From Cellulomonas sp. JZ18 (GTDB lineage Bacteria; Actinomycetota; Actinomycetes; Actinomycetales; Cellulomonadaceae), in NCBI RefSeq assembly GCF_009720485.1, contig NZ_CP045245.1, positions 1,674,001 through 1,738,000 on the forward strand: a stretch of DNA of 64,000 nucleotides, written 5' to 3'. Of this stretch, positions 26,827 through 35,900 are shown piece by piece; position 1 is the stretch's first letter, and each line of letters begins with the position of its first letter. The notes under the pieces are model-generated. The model was not told where the DNA came from, did not search any database, and worked only from the letters and a program-made list of their open reading frames with translations. The position numbers were made by a program, and so were the translations under genes.

Positions 26827-27942
26827 ATGCGTACCGGCACCCGCACCGGCCTGTCCGTCCTCGCCGTCGCCGCGCTGACCGCGCTCGGCGCCGCACCGGC
26901 GTCCGCCGCGCCGCCACCCGCCTGCGGCGACACCCTCACCGTCGACACGGTGCTGACCGCCGACCTCTCGTGCCCGGCCGGCGGGCCCGGGCTCCGGCTC
27001 GCGCCGGGGGTGACGCTCGACCTGGGCGGGCACGTCCTGCGCGGGCCCGGCCCGGTGCTGGGCAGCGGGCGGGGCGTCGAGGTCACGCGGGAGGGCGAGG
27101 CCGTCGTGCGCAACGGGACGGTCGCGGGATGGAGCACCGGCGTCGGCTCGCTGCCGGTCGAGACCGGGGGACCCACCGGCGTGCTCACGCTCGAGCGGCT
27201 GGTCGTCCGGGACAACGGCCTCGGCGCGGACGTCTCGGGGGAGCCCGGCAGCGGGTTCTTCGCCAAGCCGCTGCGGGTCGTGCGCTCGACGTTCCTGCGC
27301 AACGGCGACGGCGTCCTGACGCCGGACAGCGACGCCGTGATCGAGCGCTCGACGTTCGCCGAGCACTCCCGGGCCGGCGTCGTGACCGACGACGGCGGTG
27401 GCGCGACGATCACGGGCAGCCGCTTCCTGCGCAACCGGCACGGCGTCTTCCTCCTCGTCCAGGGGAGCGCGGACGTCGTGGGCTCGGAGTTCGTCGACAA
27501 CACGATCGGGGTCGGCGCCGAGATCGCCGAGGCCTACATCAGCGTCCGGGACAGCCGGTTCACCGGCTCCCAGATCGCCGTGGACGCCGAGTGGGCCCAG
27601 CTCTCGCTGAGCGGGTCGCGGCTCGTCGCGAACACCACGGGCGTGGTGCTCGGCGACTGGGGGGCCTCGATCGTCGGCAACAGGTTCCGGGCGAACGAGA
27701 CCGGCATCCGCGGGTCCGGACCGGGTCTGATCCAGGACAACGTGCTGCGGTGGAACGGCGACGGCATCGTCATCGACCCGGCGTACGACACGCTCGCGCT
27801 GGGCGGCAACGACGTGCGGCGCAGCTCGGGCTGGGGCATCCACGCACCCGGCGTGACGGACCTGGGCGGGAACGTGGCACGCGGGAACGGCAACGAGCCG
27901 CAGTGCGTCGGCGTCGTGTGCGGGGGGCGGCCGCCGTCGTGA
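26827..27942 (+). CDS. Secreted right-handed beta-helix protein
   Basis: A 371-residue protein with a signal peptide of about 27 residues ending ASA. The mature part is a series of 20-25 residue rungs of the type GNRFRANETGIRG and SRFLRNRHGVFLLVQG, the pattern of pectate-lyase-like parallel beta-helices (NosD/PbH1 repeats). One N-terminal Cys pair and a C-terminal pair (CVGVVC) may form disulfides that cap the helix. I see no catalytic motif of a known polysaccharide lyase. AGGGGGAA precedes the ATG. It stands alone; the substrate or binding role is unknown. Confidence 0.85.
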   Translation: MRTGTRTGLSVLAVAALTALGAAPASAAPPPACGDTLTVDTVLTADLSCPAGGPGLRLAPGVTLDLGGHVLRGPGPVLGSGRGVEVTREGEAVVRNGTVAGWSTGVGSLPVETGGPTGVLTLERLVVRDNGLGADVSGEPGSGFFAKPLRVVRSTFLRNGDGVLTPDSDAVIERSTFAEHSRAGVVTDDGGGATITGSRFLRNRHGVFLLVQGSADVVGSEFVDNTIGVGAEIAEAYISVRDSRFTGSQIAVDAEWAQLSLSGSRLVANTTGVVLGDWGASIVGNRFRANETGIRGSGPGLIQDNVLRWNGDGIVIDPAYDTLALGGNDVRRSSGWGIHAPGVTDLGGNVARGNGNEPQCVGVVCGGRPPS

Positions 27943-28004
27943 CCGACGGCGGTACGAGCGGGTACGACCCGGGGCCGGGCCCGCGCACGACCGGCCGTCG
28001 CGGG

Positions 28005-28580
28005 TCAGGGCAGCGCGAGGCCCTCGACGACCTCGACACCGGGCGCCCGCACGAGGAGCGCGCCCGGCAGCGAGATCTTGGAGCGGCGCACCCCGCTGCC
28101 GATGATCACCCTGCCGCCCGACGCCGCGTCGTCCGCGGCCACCGCCGCGTCGGCGAGCACGCGGTACCCCGCGGGCAGCCCGAGCGGGGTGATGCCGCCG
28201 TACTCCATGCCCGACTCGGCGGTCGCGCGGTCCATCGGGAGGAACGAGGCCTTGCGCACGTCGAGCAGGCGCTTGACGGCGTTGTTGACGTCGGCGCGCG
28301 TCGTGGCGCGCACCAGCGCCGCGGCCACCTTCTCCTCACCCGCGCGCCGGCCCCCGACGAGGACGCAGTTGACGGAGGCCGACAGCGGCAGGTCGTAGGC
28401 GTCGGTCATCGCGGCCGTGTCCGCGAGCCCGGGGTCGATCTCCGCGACGAGCACGGCGTCCGCGACGCCCGGGTCCGTGGCCGCCCAGGCGGCGACGGCG
28501 GCGGCGGTGGCGTCGGCGAGCAGGTCCGGGCGGTCGACGGCGCGCTCCCAGGTGAGCGAGCCGAGCGTGGCGGTCGTCAT
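28005..28580 (-). CDS. YbaK/EbsC-family aminoacyl-tRNA deacylase
   Basis: Probably removes mis-charged amino acids from tRNA (Cys-tRNAPro or Ala-tRNAPro type editing). The 191-residue protein has the YbaK domain: NCVLVGGRRAGEEKVAAALV, then DVNNAVKRLLDVRKASFLP with the conserved Lys, and EYGGITPLGLPAG. The ATG at 28580 has TACCCT 7 nt upstream, so the mRNA is probably leaderless; an upstream in-frame start at 28625 is less likely. The specific tRNA is unknown. Confidence 0.88.
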   Translation of the reverse strand: MTTATLGSLTWERAVDRPDLLADATAAAVAAWAATDPGVADAVLVAEIDPGLADTAAMTDAYDLPLSASVNCVLVGGRRAGEEKVAAALVRATTRADVNNAVKRLLDVRKASFLPMDRATAESGMEYGGITPLGLPAGYRVLADAAVAADDAASGGRVIIGSGVRRSKISLPGALLVRAPGVEVVEGLALP

Positions 28581-28587
28581 GCGAGGC

Positions 28588-28593
28588 AGGGTA
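28588..28593 (-). promoter_or_regulatory. -10 box TACCCT, leaderless start at 28580
   Basis: TACCCT on the minus strand is 7 nt before the ATG of the YbaK gene. Confidence 0.55.
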
Positions 28594-28626
28594 GCCGCCG
28601 GTGCCGACGTCCCCTGCCGGCGCACC

Positions 28627-29169
28627 TCAGCGCTGGTACGTCGCCATGAGGACGCCGCGCGCCAGCGTGTGGAACACGAGCGCGGCGCTGGCCGCCCCCG
28701 GCGGCGTGTCCGGCGTCAGGCCGAGGTCGTCGGTGTCGAGCGCGTGCACGGCGACGTAGTACCGGTGCACCTGGTCCCCGGGCGGCGGGGCGCTGCCGCG
28801 GTACGCCGCGACGCCGTCGTCCCCGCGCAGCTGGAACGCGCCGGCGGGCAGCAGGGCGCCGTCCTCGCTGCCGGCACCGCGCTCCAGGGACGTCACGGAC
28901 GCGGGGATGCCGAGGACGGTCCAGTGCCACCAGCCGGCGACGCCCGGGGCGTCGGGGTCGAAGACGTTCACGGCGAAGCCACGGGTCTGCTCGGGGAAGC
29001 CCGACCAGGACAGCTGCGGGGAGACGTTCTGCCCGGCCTCGGTGTTGGTGTGCACGTCGGGGACGCGCTCCCCGTGCACCCAGTCCTCGCTGGTCACGGT
29101 GAAGCCGGGGACGGCGGGCAGCAGGGCGTAGGGCTCCGGCGCGACGGGGCGGGTGAGCGACGCGGTCAC
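28627..29169 (-). CDS. YbhB/YbcL-type phosphatidylethanolamine-binding protein (PEBP)
   Basis: A 180-residue cytosolic protein of the Raf-kinase-inhibitor-like family. Diagnostic blocks are NVSPQLSWSGFPEQTRGFAV, DPDAPGVAGWWHWTVLGIP (the ligand-pocket DPDxP and HW motif) and the later HRYYVAVHALD. Bacterial members bind small anionic ligands and their roles are poorly known. GGGAGGT lies just before the GTG at 29169. A longer reading upstream runs through the tandem repeat and is rejected. Confidence 0.92.
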   Translation of the reverse strand: MTASLTRPVAPEPYALLPAVPGFTVTSEDWVHGERVPDVHTNTEAGQNVSPQLSWSGFPEQTRGFAVNVFDPDAPGVAGWWHWTVLGIPASVTSLERGAGSEDGALLPAGAFQLRGDDGVAAYRGSAPPPGDQVHRYYVAVHALDTDDLGLTPDTPPGAASAALVFHTLARGVLMATYQR

Positions 29170-29240
29170 GTGACCTCCCGGGTCGGCCCGGCACCGGTCG
29201 CCGGGCGGTCGGTGCCATCCTCCCGGCGGCCGTCCGGACG

Positions 29241-29292
29241 CGCACCCGCACGGCACACCCGCACGGCACACCCGCACGGCACACCCGCACGG
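29241..29292. repeat. Four tandem copies of a 13-bp unit
   Basis: The unit CACACCCGCACGG occurs four times head to tail; the first copy differs at one base. It lies between the divergent PEBP and TRIC-channel genes, upstream of both starts, and could change promoter spacing if copy number varies. Confidence 0.9.
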
Positions 29293-29333
29293 CACCGTGG
29301 CGCCGCCGTCGGGCCCCGGCCGCCCCGGTGCGG

Positions 29334-29339
29334 TAGACC
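29334..29339 (+). promoter_or_regulatory. -10 box TAGACC, leaderless start at 29346
   Basis: TAGACC (last base off consensus) lies 6 nt before the GTG of the channel gene. Confidence 0.45.
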
Positions 29340-29345
29340 CGTGCC

Positions 29346-30041
29346 GTGACCGACGTGCCCGTGCTGCTCGTGCTCGACCTGCTGGGCACGTTCGCGTTCG
29401 CGCTGAACGGCGCGCTGACCGCCGTGCGCGTCGCGCACGTCGACGTCGTCGGCGTCGTCACGCTCGGCGCCGTCACGGGCGTGGGTGGCGGCATCGTCCG
29501 CGACGTCCTGCTGGACGCGCTGCCCCCGGCGTCGTTCCTGGACTGGCGGTACCTCGCCGCCGCGGGCGCCGGCGGTGCGCTGGCGTTCCTGCTCAGCGGG
29601 CCGCTCACGCGGTTCCTGCGGACGATCGACGTCCTCGACGCCGCGGGCCTGGGCCTGTTCGCGGTCACGGGTGCGGGCAAGGCGCTCGCGTCCGGCGCGG
29701 GACCGGCGCAGGCGGTGGTGCTCGGGGTGATCACCGCGGTGGGCGGAGGGACGATCCGCGACGTGCTGGTGCGGCGGGTGCCGTTCGTGCTCACCAACGA
29801 GCTGTACGCGATCCCCGCCCTGGTCGGCGCGACGCTGGCCGTGCTCGCCGCGCGCGGCGGGGTGGACGAGGTGCTGGGCGTGCCCGCGGCCCTCGTGGCC
29901 GCCGCCGTCTGCTTCAGCGTGCGGGTGGTCGGGCTGCACTACGGGATCGACGCCCCGCGGCCGCTCGGGACGCGACGAGCCCGGGCGACGCCGGAGGAGG
30001 GACCCTCCGGGGAGAGGCCCCCGGAGGGGGCGGACGCGTAG
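29346..30041 (+). CDS. TRIC-type cation channel family protein (UPF0126)
   Basis: A 231-residue inner-membrane protein made of two homologous halves, each with three helices. Each half has the glycine motif: GVGGGIVRDVLL (near residue 46) and AVGGGTIRDVLV (near 135). Prokaryotic TRIC proteins form trimeric monovalent-cation channels; some relatives carry glycine. The last 30 residues are a charged cytosolic tail. The GTG start is preceded by a -10-like box and no ribosome site. Confidence 0.9.
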   Translation: MTDVPVLLVLDLLGTFAFALNGALTAVRVAHVDVVGVVTLGAVTGVGGGIVRDVLLDALPPASFLDWRYLAAAGAGGALAFLLSGPLTRFLRTIDVLDAAGLGLFAVTGAGKALASGAGPAQAVVLGVITAVGGGTIRDVLVRRVPFVLTNELYAIPALVGATLAVLAARGGVDEVLGVPAALVAAAVCFSVRVVGLHYGIDAPRPLGTRRARATPEEGPSGERPPEGADA

Positions 30042-30168
30042 CCGCGCGGTCGGCGCGACGGCGGGTGTCGGCGGGCCGTGCGACGGTCTGCGCGGCACGC
30101 GACGAGGGGGAGCGTGGTCGTGCCCTGCCCCGGGGCTCCGGCGGGTCGCCCGGCCGGGTGCACCCGGA

Positions 30169-30197
30169 TTGACACCCCGGCGGTGTCGGCGTCTACT
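30169..30197 (+). promoter_or_regulatory. SOS promoter of the imuA'-imuB-dnaE2 operon
   Basis: A perfect -35 TTGACA (30169-30174) and a TCTACT -10 (30192-30197) are 17 bp apart. The expected start site near 30204 abuts the LexA box. Confidence 0.65.
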
Positions 30198-30204
30198 GGC
30201 ATGA

Positions 30205-30220
30205 TCGAACACGTGTTCGA
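30205..30220. promoter_or_regulatory. LexA binding site (SOS box)
   Basis: TCGAACACGTGTTCGA is a perfect 16-bp palindrome and an exact fit to the actinobacterial SOS box TCGAAC-N4-GTTCGA. It covers the predicted transcription start of the mutagenesis operon. Confidence 0.93.
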
Positions 30221-30262
30221 AAGACCGCGTGCGCGGTCGGTGCGTGCGGGGAGGTGGACGTG

Positions 30263-31209
30263 GTGGGTGCGAGCACCGCGGAGCGGGTCGAGCGGGCGCG
30301 TGCGGCGCTCGCGGCCGCGGAGCAGCGCACGGGCGCGCGGACGGTCCGGCACCACGCGGCGTGGTCGGTGCCCGTCCCGCGCACGGCCACGGCGGACCAC
30401 GACGTCACGGACGACCGCGCACCCGTGCACGCGGTCGACGCGGCGGTCGGTGCCGCGGTCGGTGCCGTGCCGGGGGCGGGACCGGCCGGTCGGCGGCCCG
30501 GTCGGTCGCCGGCGCAGGGGGCGTCGACGACCGGCCGGCCGGCGTGCCGGACGGGGTCCGGCGCACGTCGCTGCTGACCACCGAGCGGCCGCCGCTGCCC
30601 GTCCCGCCGGCGCTGTCGCGCGTGCTGCCCGACGGCCTGCGCCGCGGCGGGACGACCGCGGTGCTGGGGTCGACGTCCCTCGCCCTCGGCGTGGTCGCCC
30701 ACGCGTGCGCCGGCGGCGCCTGGGCGGCTGCGGTCGGGCAGCCGGACCTCGGGCTGCTCGCGGCGGCGCAGGCGGGCGTCGACCTCGCACGGCTCGCGGT
30801 GGTCCCCGCGCCCGGGGCGGACGCCGCGACGGTGCTGGCCGCCCTGCTCGACGGCGTCGACCTGGTGCTCGTCGGCCCCGCGGCCGCGCTCACCGACGCC
30901 GACCGGCGCCGGCTGTCCGCGCGGGCGCGCGAACGCGGCTCGGTGCTGCTGCCGACCGTCGCCTGGCCCGGTGCGGGCGTCGTGCTCACGGTCGAGCACG
31001 CCCGCTGGACGGGGGTGGGCGCCGGTGACGGGCACCTGCGCACGCGCGAGCTGCGCGTGCGGCGCACCGGCCGGGGGAGCGCCGCCGTGCCGCACGCCGT
31101 GGACGTCGTGCTGCCGTTCCCGCCGCCGGGCGACGGTGCGCCGGCAGGGCCCGGCCGCACGCGGCGCACCGCCGAGGACCGCCCCGCCGGCCTGCGGCTG
31201 GTGGGCTGA
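30263..31209 (+). CDS. ImuA'-like RecA-fold protein, reading frame apparently interrupted
   Basis: Accessory protein of the ImuB/DnaE2 mutasome, with a degenerate RecA core. GGGGAGG at 30248-30254 points to a GTG start at 30263; the N-terminal helix [18 protein letters not shown] is in one frame and meets a stop at 30577. The rest (RRGGTTAVLGSTSLALGVVA, then PGAGVVLTVEHARW) is in another frame, open from before 30544. One missing base in the G5 run at 30472-30476 or at 30517-30521 would join them. Alternatively translation starts at the GTG at 30544 (221 residues). It overlaps imuB by one base and follows the LexA box. Confidence 0.72.
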
Positions 31210-32978
31210 TGACGACCAGGACGACGGTCGTGTGGGTGCCGGACTGGCCGGTGGTCGCCGCGACGGTGGCGGACGAGGTGCCCGGGCACCTGCCCGCCGC
31301 GGTGCACGACGGCCGGCGCGTCACGGCCGTGTCCGCGCTCGCACGTGCCGAGGGGGTGCGCCGCGGCATGCGCCGGCGCCAGGCGCAGGCGTGCTGCCCC
31401 GGGCTCGTGCTGCTGCCGGCCGACGACGTGCGGGACGTGCGGCTGTTCGAGCCGGTCGCCGCCGCGGCGGAGACCGTCGTCGCCGGTGTCGAGGTCGTGC
31501 GTCCCGGGCTGCTCCTGCTGCCGGCCGACGGCGCGACGCGGTACCACGGGTCGGAGGAGGCGCTCGCGGAGCGGCTCGTCGACGCCGTCGCGCGCGGCAC
31601 CGGGCACGAGTGCGGGGTCGGGACCGCCGACGGGCTGCTCGCGGCGGTCCTCGCGGCGCGCACCGGCGCGGTCGTGGAGCCCGGCGCGTCACCGGTGTTC
31701 CTCGCCCCGCACGGCGTGACCGAGCTCGTGCACGCGACGGTCACACCCGAGGCGGCGGTGGAGGTGGCCGGGCTCGTCGACCTGCTGCACCGGCTCGGGC
31801 TGCGCACGCTCGGGGCGTTCGCGGCGCTGCCGCCGGGGGACGTGCACGCGCGGTTCGGCCGGCTCGGCACGTGGGCGCACACGCTCGCACGTGGGCTCGA
31901 CGAGCGTCCCCCGGCCCGGCGGCGTCCCGAGGCCGACCTCGAGGTCGTCGCGGTCCTGGACCCGCCGGTCGAGCGCGTCGACGCCGCGACGTTCGCGGGC
32001 CGGCGGCTGGCCGAGCAGCTGCACGCCGAGCTCGTCGCGCGGTCGGTCACGTGCGGGCGGCTGCAGGTCGCCGCGCGCACCGACGAGGGCACCGAGCTGG
32101 TGCGTACGTGGCGCACCGACGTGGGCGGTTGGGGCGCGCTGACCGCCGCACGCATCACCGACCGCATCCGCTGGCAGCTCGACGGGTGGCTCACGGCGGG
32201 CGCCGTGGCGACCGCGCGCGACCGCGCGGTCGCGGCCGGGCCGGCGCGGGCCCGGGGAGGTCGTCCGGGGGGTGCCGGTGCGTACCGGCGGGGGAGCGCG
32301 GGGACGGCCGGTGACCTGCTCGACCTGCTCGACCCCGCCACCGCCGTCGACCTGCCCGACGTCGAGCCGGAGGACGAGCAGCCGGTCGCGCTCGTGCGGC
32401 TCGTGCTCACCGCGCTCGACGTCGCCCCGGCCGGCGCCGAGCAGACCCGGCTGTGGGGCGGGCCGTCGGGCGGTGACCTGCGGGCGCACCGGGCGCTGGA
32501 ACGTGCCCAGAGCATCGTCGGCGGCGCCGGCGTCCTCACCGCCACGCTGCAGGGCGGGCGCGACGTGCACGACCAGGTGCACGTGCGCCCCTGGGGCGAG
32601 CAGAGCGCACCACCGCGCGAGGCCGCGCTGCCCTGGCCCGGCCGGCTGCCCGACCCGGCACCGGCGACGGTCCTGACCGTGCCGGTGCGCGTCGACGTGC
32701 GCGACGGCGCGGGCGCGCCGGTGGTCGTCGACCCCCGGGGGAGCCTGAGCGGGCCGCCCGTGGCGGTGCGGTGGCCCCCCGCCTCGGCGCCGACGGGTGC
32801 GGGTCCCCGCGCCGTCGCCGGGTGGGCCGGTCCGTGGCTGCTCACCGACCGCTGGTGGAACCACCCCGGTACCCCGCCGCAGGTGCGTGCGCACGTGCAG
32901 GTGGCGTTCGAGGACGGCGGCGCCGTCCTGCTCACGTGGGCGGACGGGGCGTGGACGTGCGAGGCCGACTATGACTGA
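31209..32978 (+). CDS. imuB: ImuB, Y-family DNA polymerase-like mutasome subunit
   Basis: Scaffolds DnaE2 on the sliding clamp for translesion synthesis. The 589-residue protein follows the Y-family plan (VVWVPDWPVVAA at the start; SALARAEGVRRGM as the fingers motif) but lacks the catalytic acidic residues. The motif normally reading SIDE is replaced near VRPGLLLLPADG. ImuB proteins are known to be catalytically inactive, so this is expected. The C-terminal 200 residues form the partner-binding extension. The ATG overlaps the upstream stop by one base and the stop overlaps dnaE2 by 8 nt. Confidence 0.92.
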   Translation: MTTRTTVVWVPDWPVVAATVADEVPGHLPAAVHDGRRVTAVSALARAEGVRRGMRRRQAQACCPGLVLLPADDVRDVRLFEPVAAAAETVVAGVEVVRPGLLLLPADGATRYHGSEEALAERLVDAVARGTGHECGVGTADGLLAAVLAARTGAVVEPGASPVFLAPHGVTELVHATVTPEAAVEVAGLVDLLHRLGLRTLGAFAALPPGDVHARFGRLGTWAHTLARGLDERPPARRRPEADLEVVAVLDPPVERVDAATFAGRRLAEQLHAELVARSVTCGRLQVAARTDEGTELVRTWRTDVGGWGALTAARITDRIRWQLDGWLTAGAVATARDRAVAAGPARARGGRPGGAGAYRRGSAGTAGDLLDLLDPATAVDLPDVEPEDEQPVALVRLVLTALDVAPAGAEQTRLWGGPSGGDLRAHRALERAQSIVGGAGVLTATLQGGRDVHDQVHVRPWGEQSAPPREAALPWPGRLPDPAPATVLTVPVRVDVRDGAGAPVVVDPRGSLSGPPVAVRWPPASAPTGAGPRAVAGWAGPWLLTDRWWNHPGTPPQVRAHVQVAFEDGGAVLLTWADGAWTCEADYD

Positions 32979-35900
32979 GACGCCGCGGCGCCCCGCCCCC
33001 ACCGGCGCCGTGCCCACCGGTGCCGTGCCCCGGTACGCCGAGCTGCACGCGCACTCCGCGTTCAGCTTCCTCGACGGTGCGAGCCAGCCGGAGGAGCTCG
33101 CCGCCGAGGCGGCCCGCCTCGGCCTGCGCGCGCTCGCGCTCACCGACCACGACGGGCTCTACGGCGTCGTGCGGTTCGCGCAGGCGGCACGAGCGGTCGG
33201 CCTGCCCACGGTGTTCGGCGCCGAGCTGCACCTGCCCGCCCCCGACGGGCGCCGGCACGCGCGCGAGCGCCGCGCCTCGCCGGTGCCGGTGCTCGACGCC
33301 CCGACCGGCACGCCCGACCCGCGCGCCACCCACCTGCTCGTGCTCGCCCGCGGGCCCGACGGGTACCGGGCGCTGTCCCGCGCGATCGGCGAGGCGCACC
33401 TGCGCACCGGACGCAAGGGCGCCGCCGACCACCGGCTCGAGGAGCTCGCCGCCACCGCGGACGGGCAGTGGCTCGTGCTCACCGGCTGCCGCAAGGGCGC
33501 CGTCCGGCGCGCGCTCGCGGGTGGCGACCCCTCGGGCGTGGGTGGCGTCGCTCCCGGCGGTCTCGACGCGGCCCGCCGGGAGCTCGACCGGCTCGTCGCG
33601 CTGTTCGGCCGGGACAACGTGGCGGTGGAGACGTCCGCGCACGGCGACGCGTGGGACGCCGAGCGCGCCGACGCGCTGGCCGCGCTCGCGGCCGACGCGG
33701 GCCTGCCGCTCGTCGCGACCGGCAACGTCCACTACGCGACCCCGCGGGACGCCGACCTCGCGCAGGCGCTCGCGGCCGTGCGCGCCCGGTCCTCCCTCGA
33801 CGACCTCGACGGCTGGCTGCCCGCGGCGCCGACCGCCCACCTGCGCTCGGCCGCCGAGATGCTCGGCCTGCACCGGCGCCACCCGCACGCGGTGGCGACG
33901 GCCGCCGACCTGGCGGCCGAGTGCGCGTTCGACCTCTCGCTCGTCGCGCCGAGCCTGCCCCCGTACCCCGTGCCGCCCGGCCACACGGAGGCGAGCTGGC
34001 TGCGCGAGCTCGTCCGCCGCGGTGCGCACGAGCTGTACGGCCCGCCGGACGCCGAGCGCGTGCCCGGTGCGTACGCGCAGCTCGAGCACGAGCTGCGCGT
34101 CATCGAGGACCTCGGCTTCCCCGGGTACTTCCTCGTCGTGTACGACCTCGTCGACTTCTGCCGGCGCAACGGCATCCTCGCGCAGGGCCGCGGGTCCGCG
34201 GCGAACTCCGCGGTCTGCTACGTGCTGCGCGTGACCGCGGTCGACCCGGTGCGGCACGGGCTGCTGTTCGAGCGGTTCCTCGCCCCCGAGCGCGACGGCC
34301 CGCCGGACATCGACGTCGACATCGAGTCCGCGCGCCGCGAGGAGGTCATCCAGCACGTCTACGCCACCCACGGCCGCACGCACGCCGCGCAGGTCGCCAA
34401 CGTCATCTCCTACCGCCCGCGCTCGGCCGTGCGGGACGCGGCGCGCGCCCTCGGCTACGACGTGGGTCAGCAGGACGCGTGGAGCCGGTCCATCGAGCGG
34501 TGGGGGAGCCTGCGCGGCCCCGAGCGGCCGACGTCCTGGTGGCACCTGACCAAGGCCGGTCCCGTCGGACCGGCGCCGGAGGTGCCCGGACGGCCGACCG
34601 CCGACCGCCACGACGTCGTCCCGGACGTGCTGCCGCCGTCCGCCGCCGAGAGCGAGGACATCCCCGACCACGTCATCGACCTCGCCGAGCGGTTCCTGCG
34701 GCTGCCGCGGCACCTGGGCATCCACTCCGGCGGCATGGTGATGTGCGACCGCCCGGTCATCGAGGTGTGCCCGGTCGAGTGGGCGCGCATGGAGGGGCGC
34801 ACGGTCCTGCAGTGGGACAAGGAGGACTGCGCCGACGCGGGCCTCGTGAAGTTCGACCTGCTCGGTCTCGGCATGCTCACCGCGCTGCGCCTCGGCTTCA
34901 CCGAGGTCGAGAAGCACGAGGGCGTCGTGCTCGACCTGCACGCGCTGCCGTACGAGGACCCGTACGTGTACGACCTGCTGTCCGCCGCGGACACGGTCGG
35001 GGTGTTCCAGGTCGAGTCGCGCGCGCAGATGGGCACCCTGCCGCGGCTGCAGCCGCGGCGGTTCTACGACATCGTCGTCGAGGTCGCGCTCATCCGCCCC
35101 GGGCCTATCCAGGGTGGGTCGGTGCACCCGTACATCGCGCGCGTGAAGGGCCGCGAGCCGGTGCGCTACCTGCACCCGCTGCTGGAGAAGTCGCTCGGCA
35201 AGACCCTCGGCGTGCCGCTGTTCCAGGAGCAGCTCATGCAGATGGCGATCGACGTCGCGGACTTCACGCCCGCCGAGGCGGACCAGCTGCGCCGGGCGAT
35301 GGGCTCGAAGCGGTCGATGGAGCGCATGGAGGCGCTGCGCAGCAGGCTCATGGACGGCATGGCGCGCAACGGCATCGCGCCCGACGTGCGCGAGGAGATC
35401 TTCGACAAGCTCAAGGCGTTCGCCGACTTCGGGTTCCCCGAGTCGCACGCGTACTCGTTCGCGTTCCTCGTGTACGCGAGCGCGTGGCTCAAGGTGCACC
35501 ACCCGGCCGCGTTCTACGCCGGCCTGCTCGCCGCGCAGCCCATGGGCTTCTACTCCCCGCAGAGCCTGGTCGCCGACGCGCGCCGGCACGGCGTGGAGGT
35601 GCTGCGGCCCGACGTGCAGGCGTCGGACGCGCTCGCGGTCGTCGAGCGGGTGGGCCCGACCCCGCCGGGCGGCGAGCCGCGGCTCGTCCCGGCCCCCAGC
35701 GGCACCGGCCCGGTCGCGGGACCGGGCGTGCGCACGGGCACCGGCGCGGACCGCCCGCGCTCGCTCGCGGTGCGGCAGGGGCTGTCGTCGGTGCGGACCA
35801 TCGGCGAGGACCTGGCGCGCCGGCTCGTCGACGAGCGCACCGCGCACGGCCCGTTCGCGGACCTGCACGACCTCGTGCAGCGCGTGCAGCTCAGCACGGC

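Noticed and set aside
29241..29292. Tandem repeat as a CRISPR array
   Set aside because: The units are adjacent with no spacers and no cas genes are nearby.
29170..29295. Longer start for the PEBP gene through the tandem repeat
   Set aside because: The added residues are repeats of the 13-bp unit and the family start is at 29169 behind GGGAGGT.
31209..32978. Missing catalytic acids in the Y-family protein as gene decay
   Set aside because: ImuB proteins lack them as a rule.
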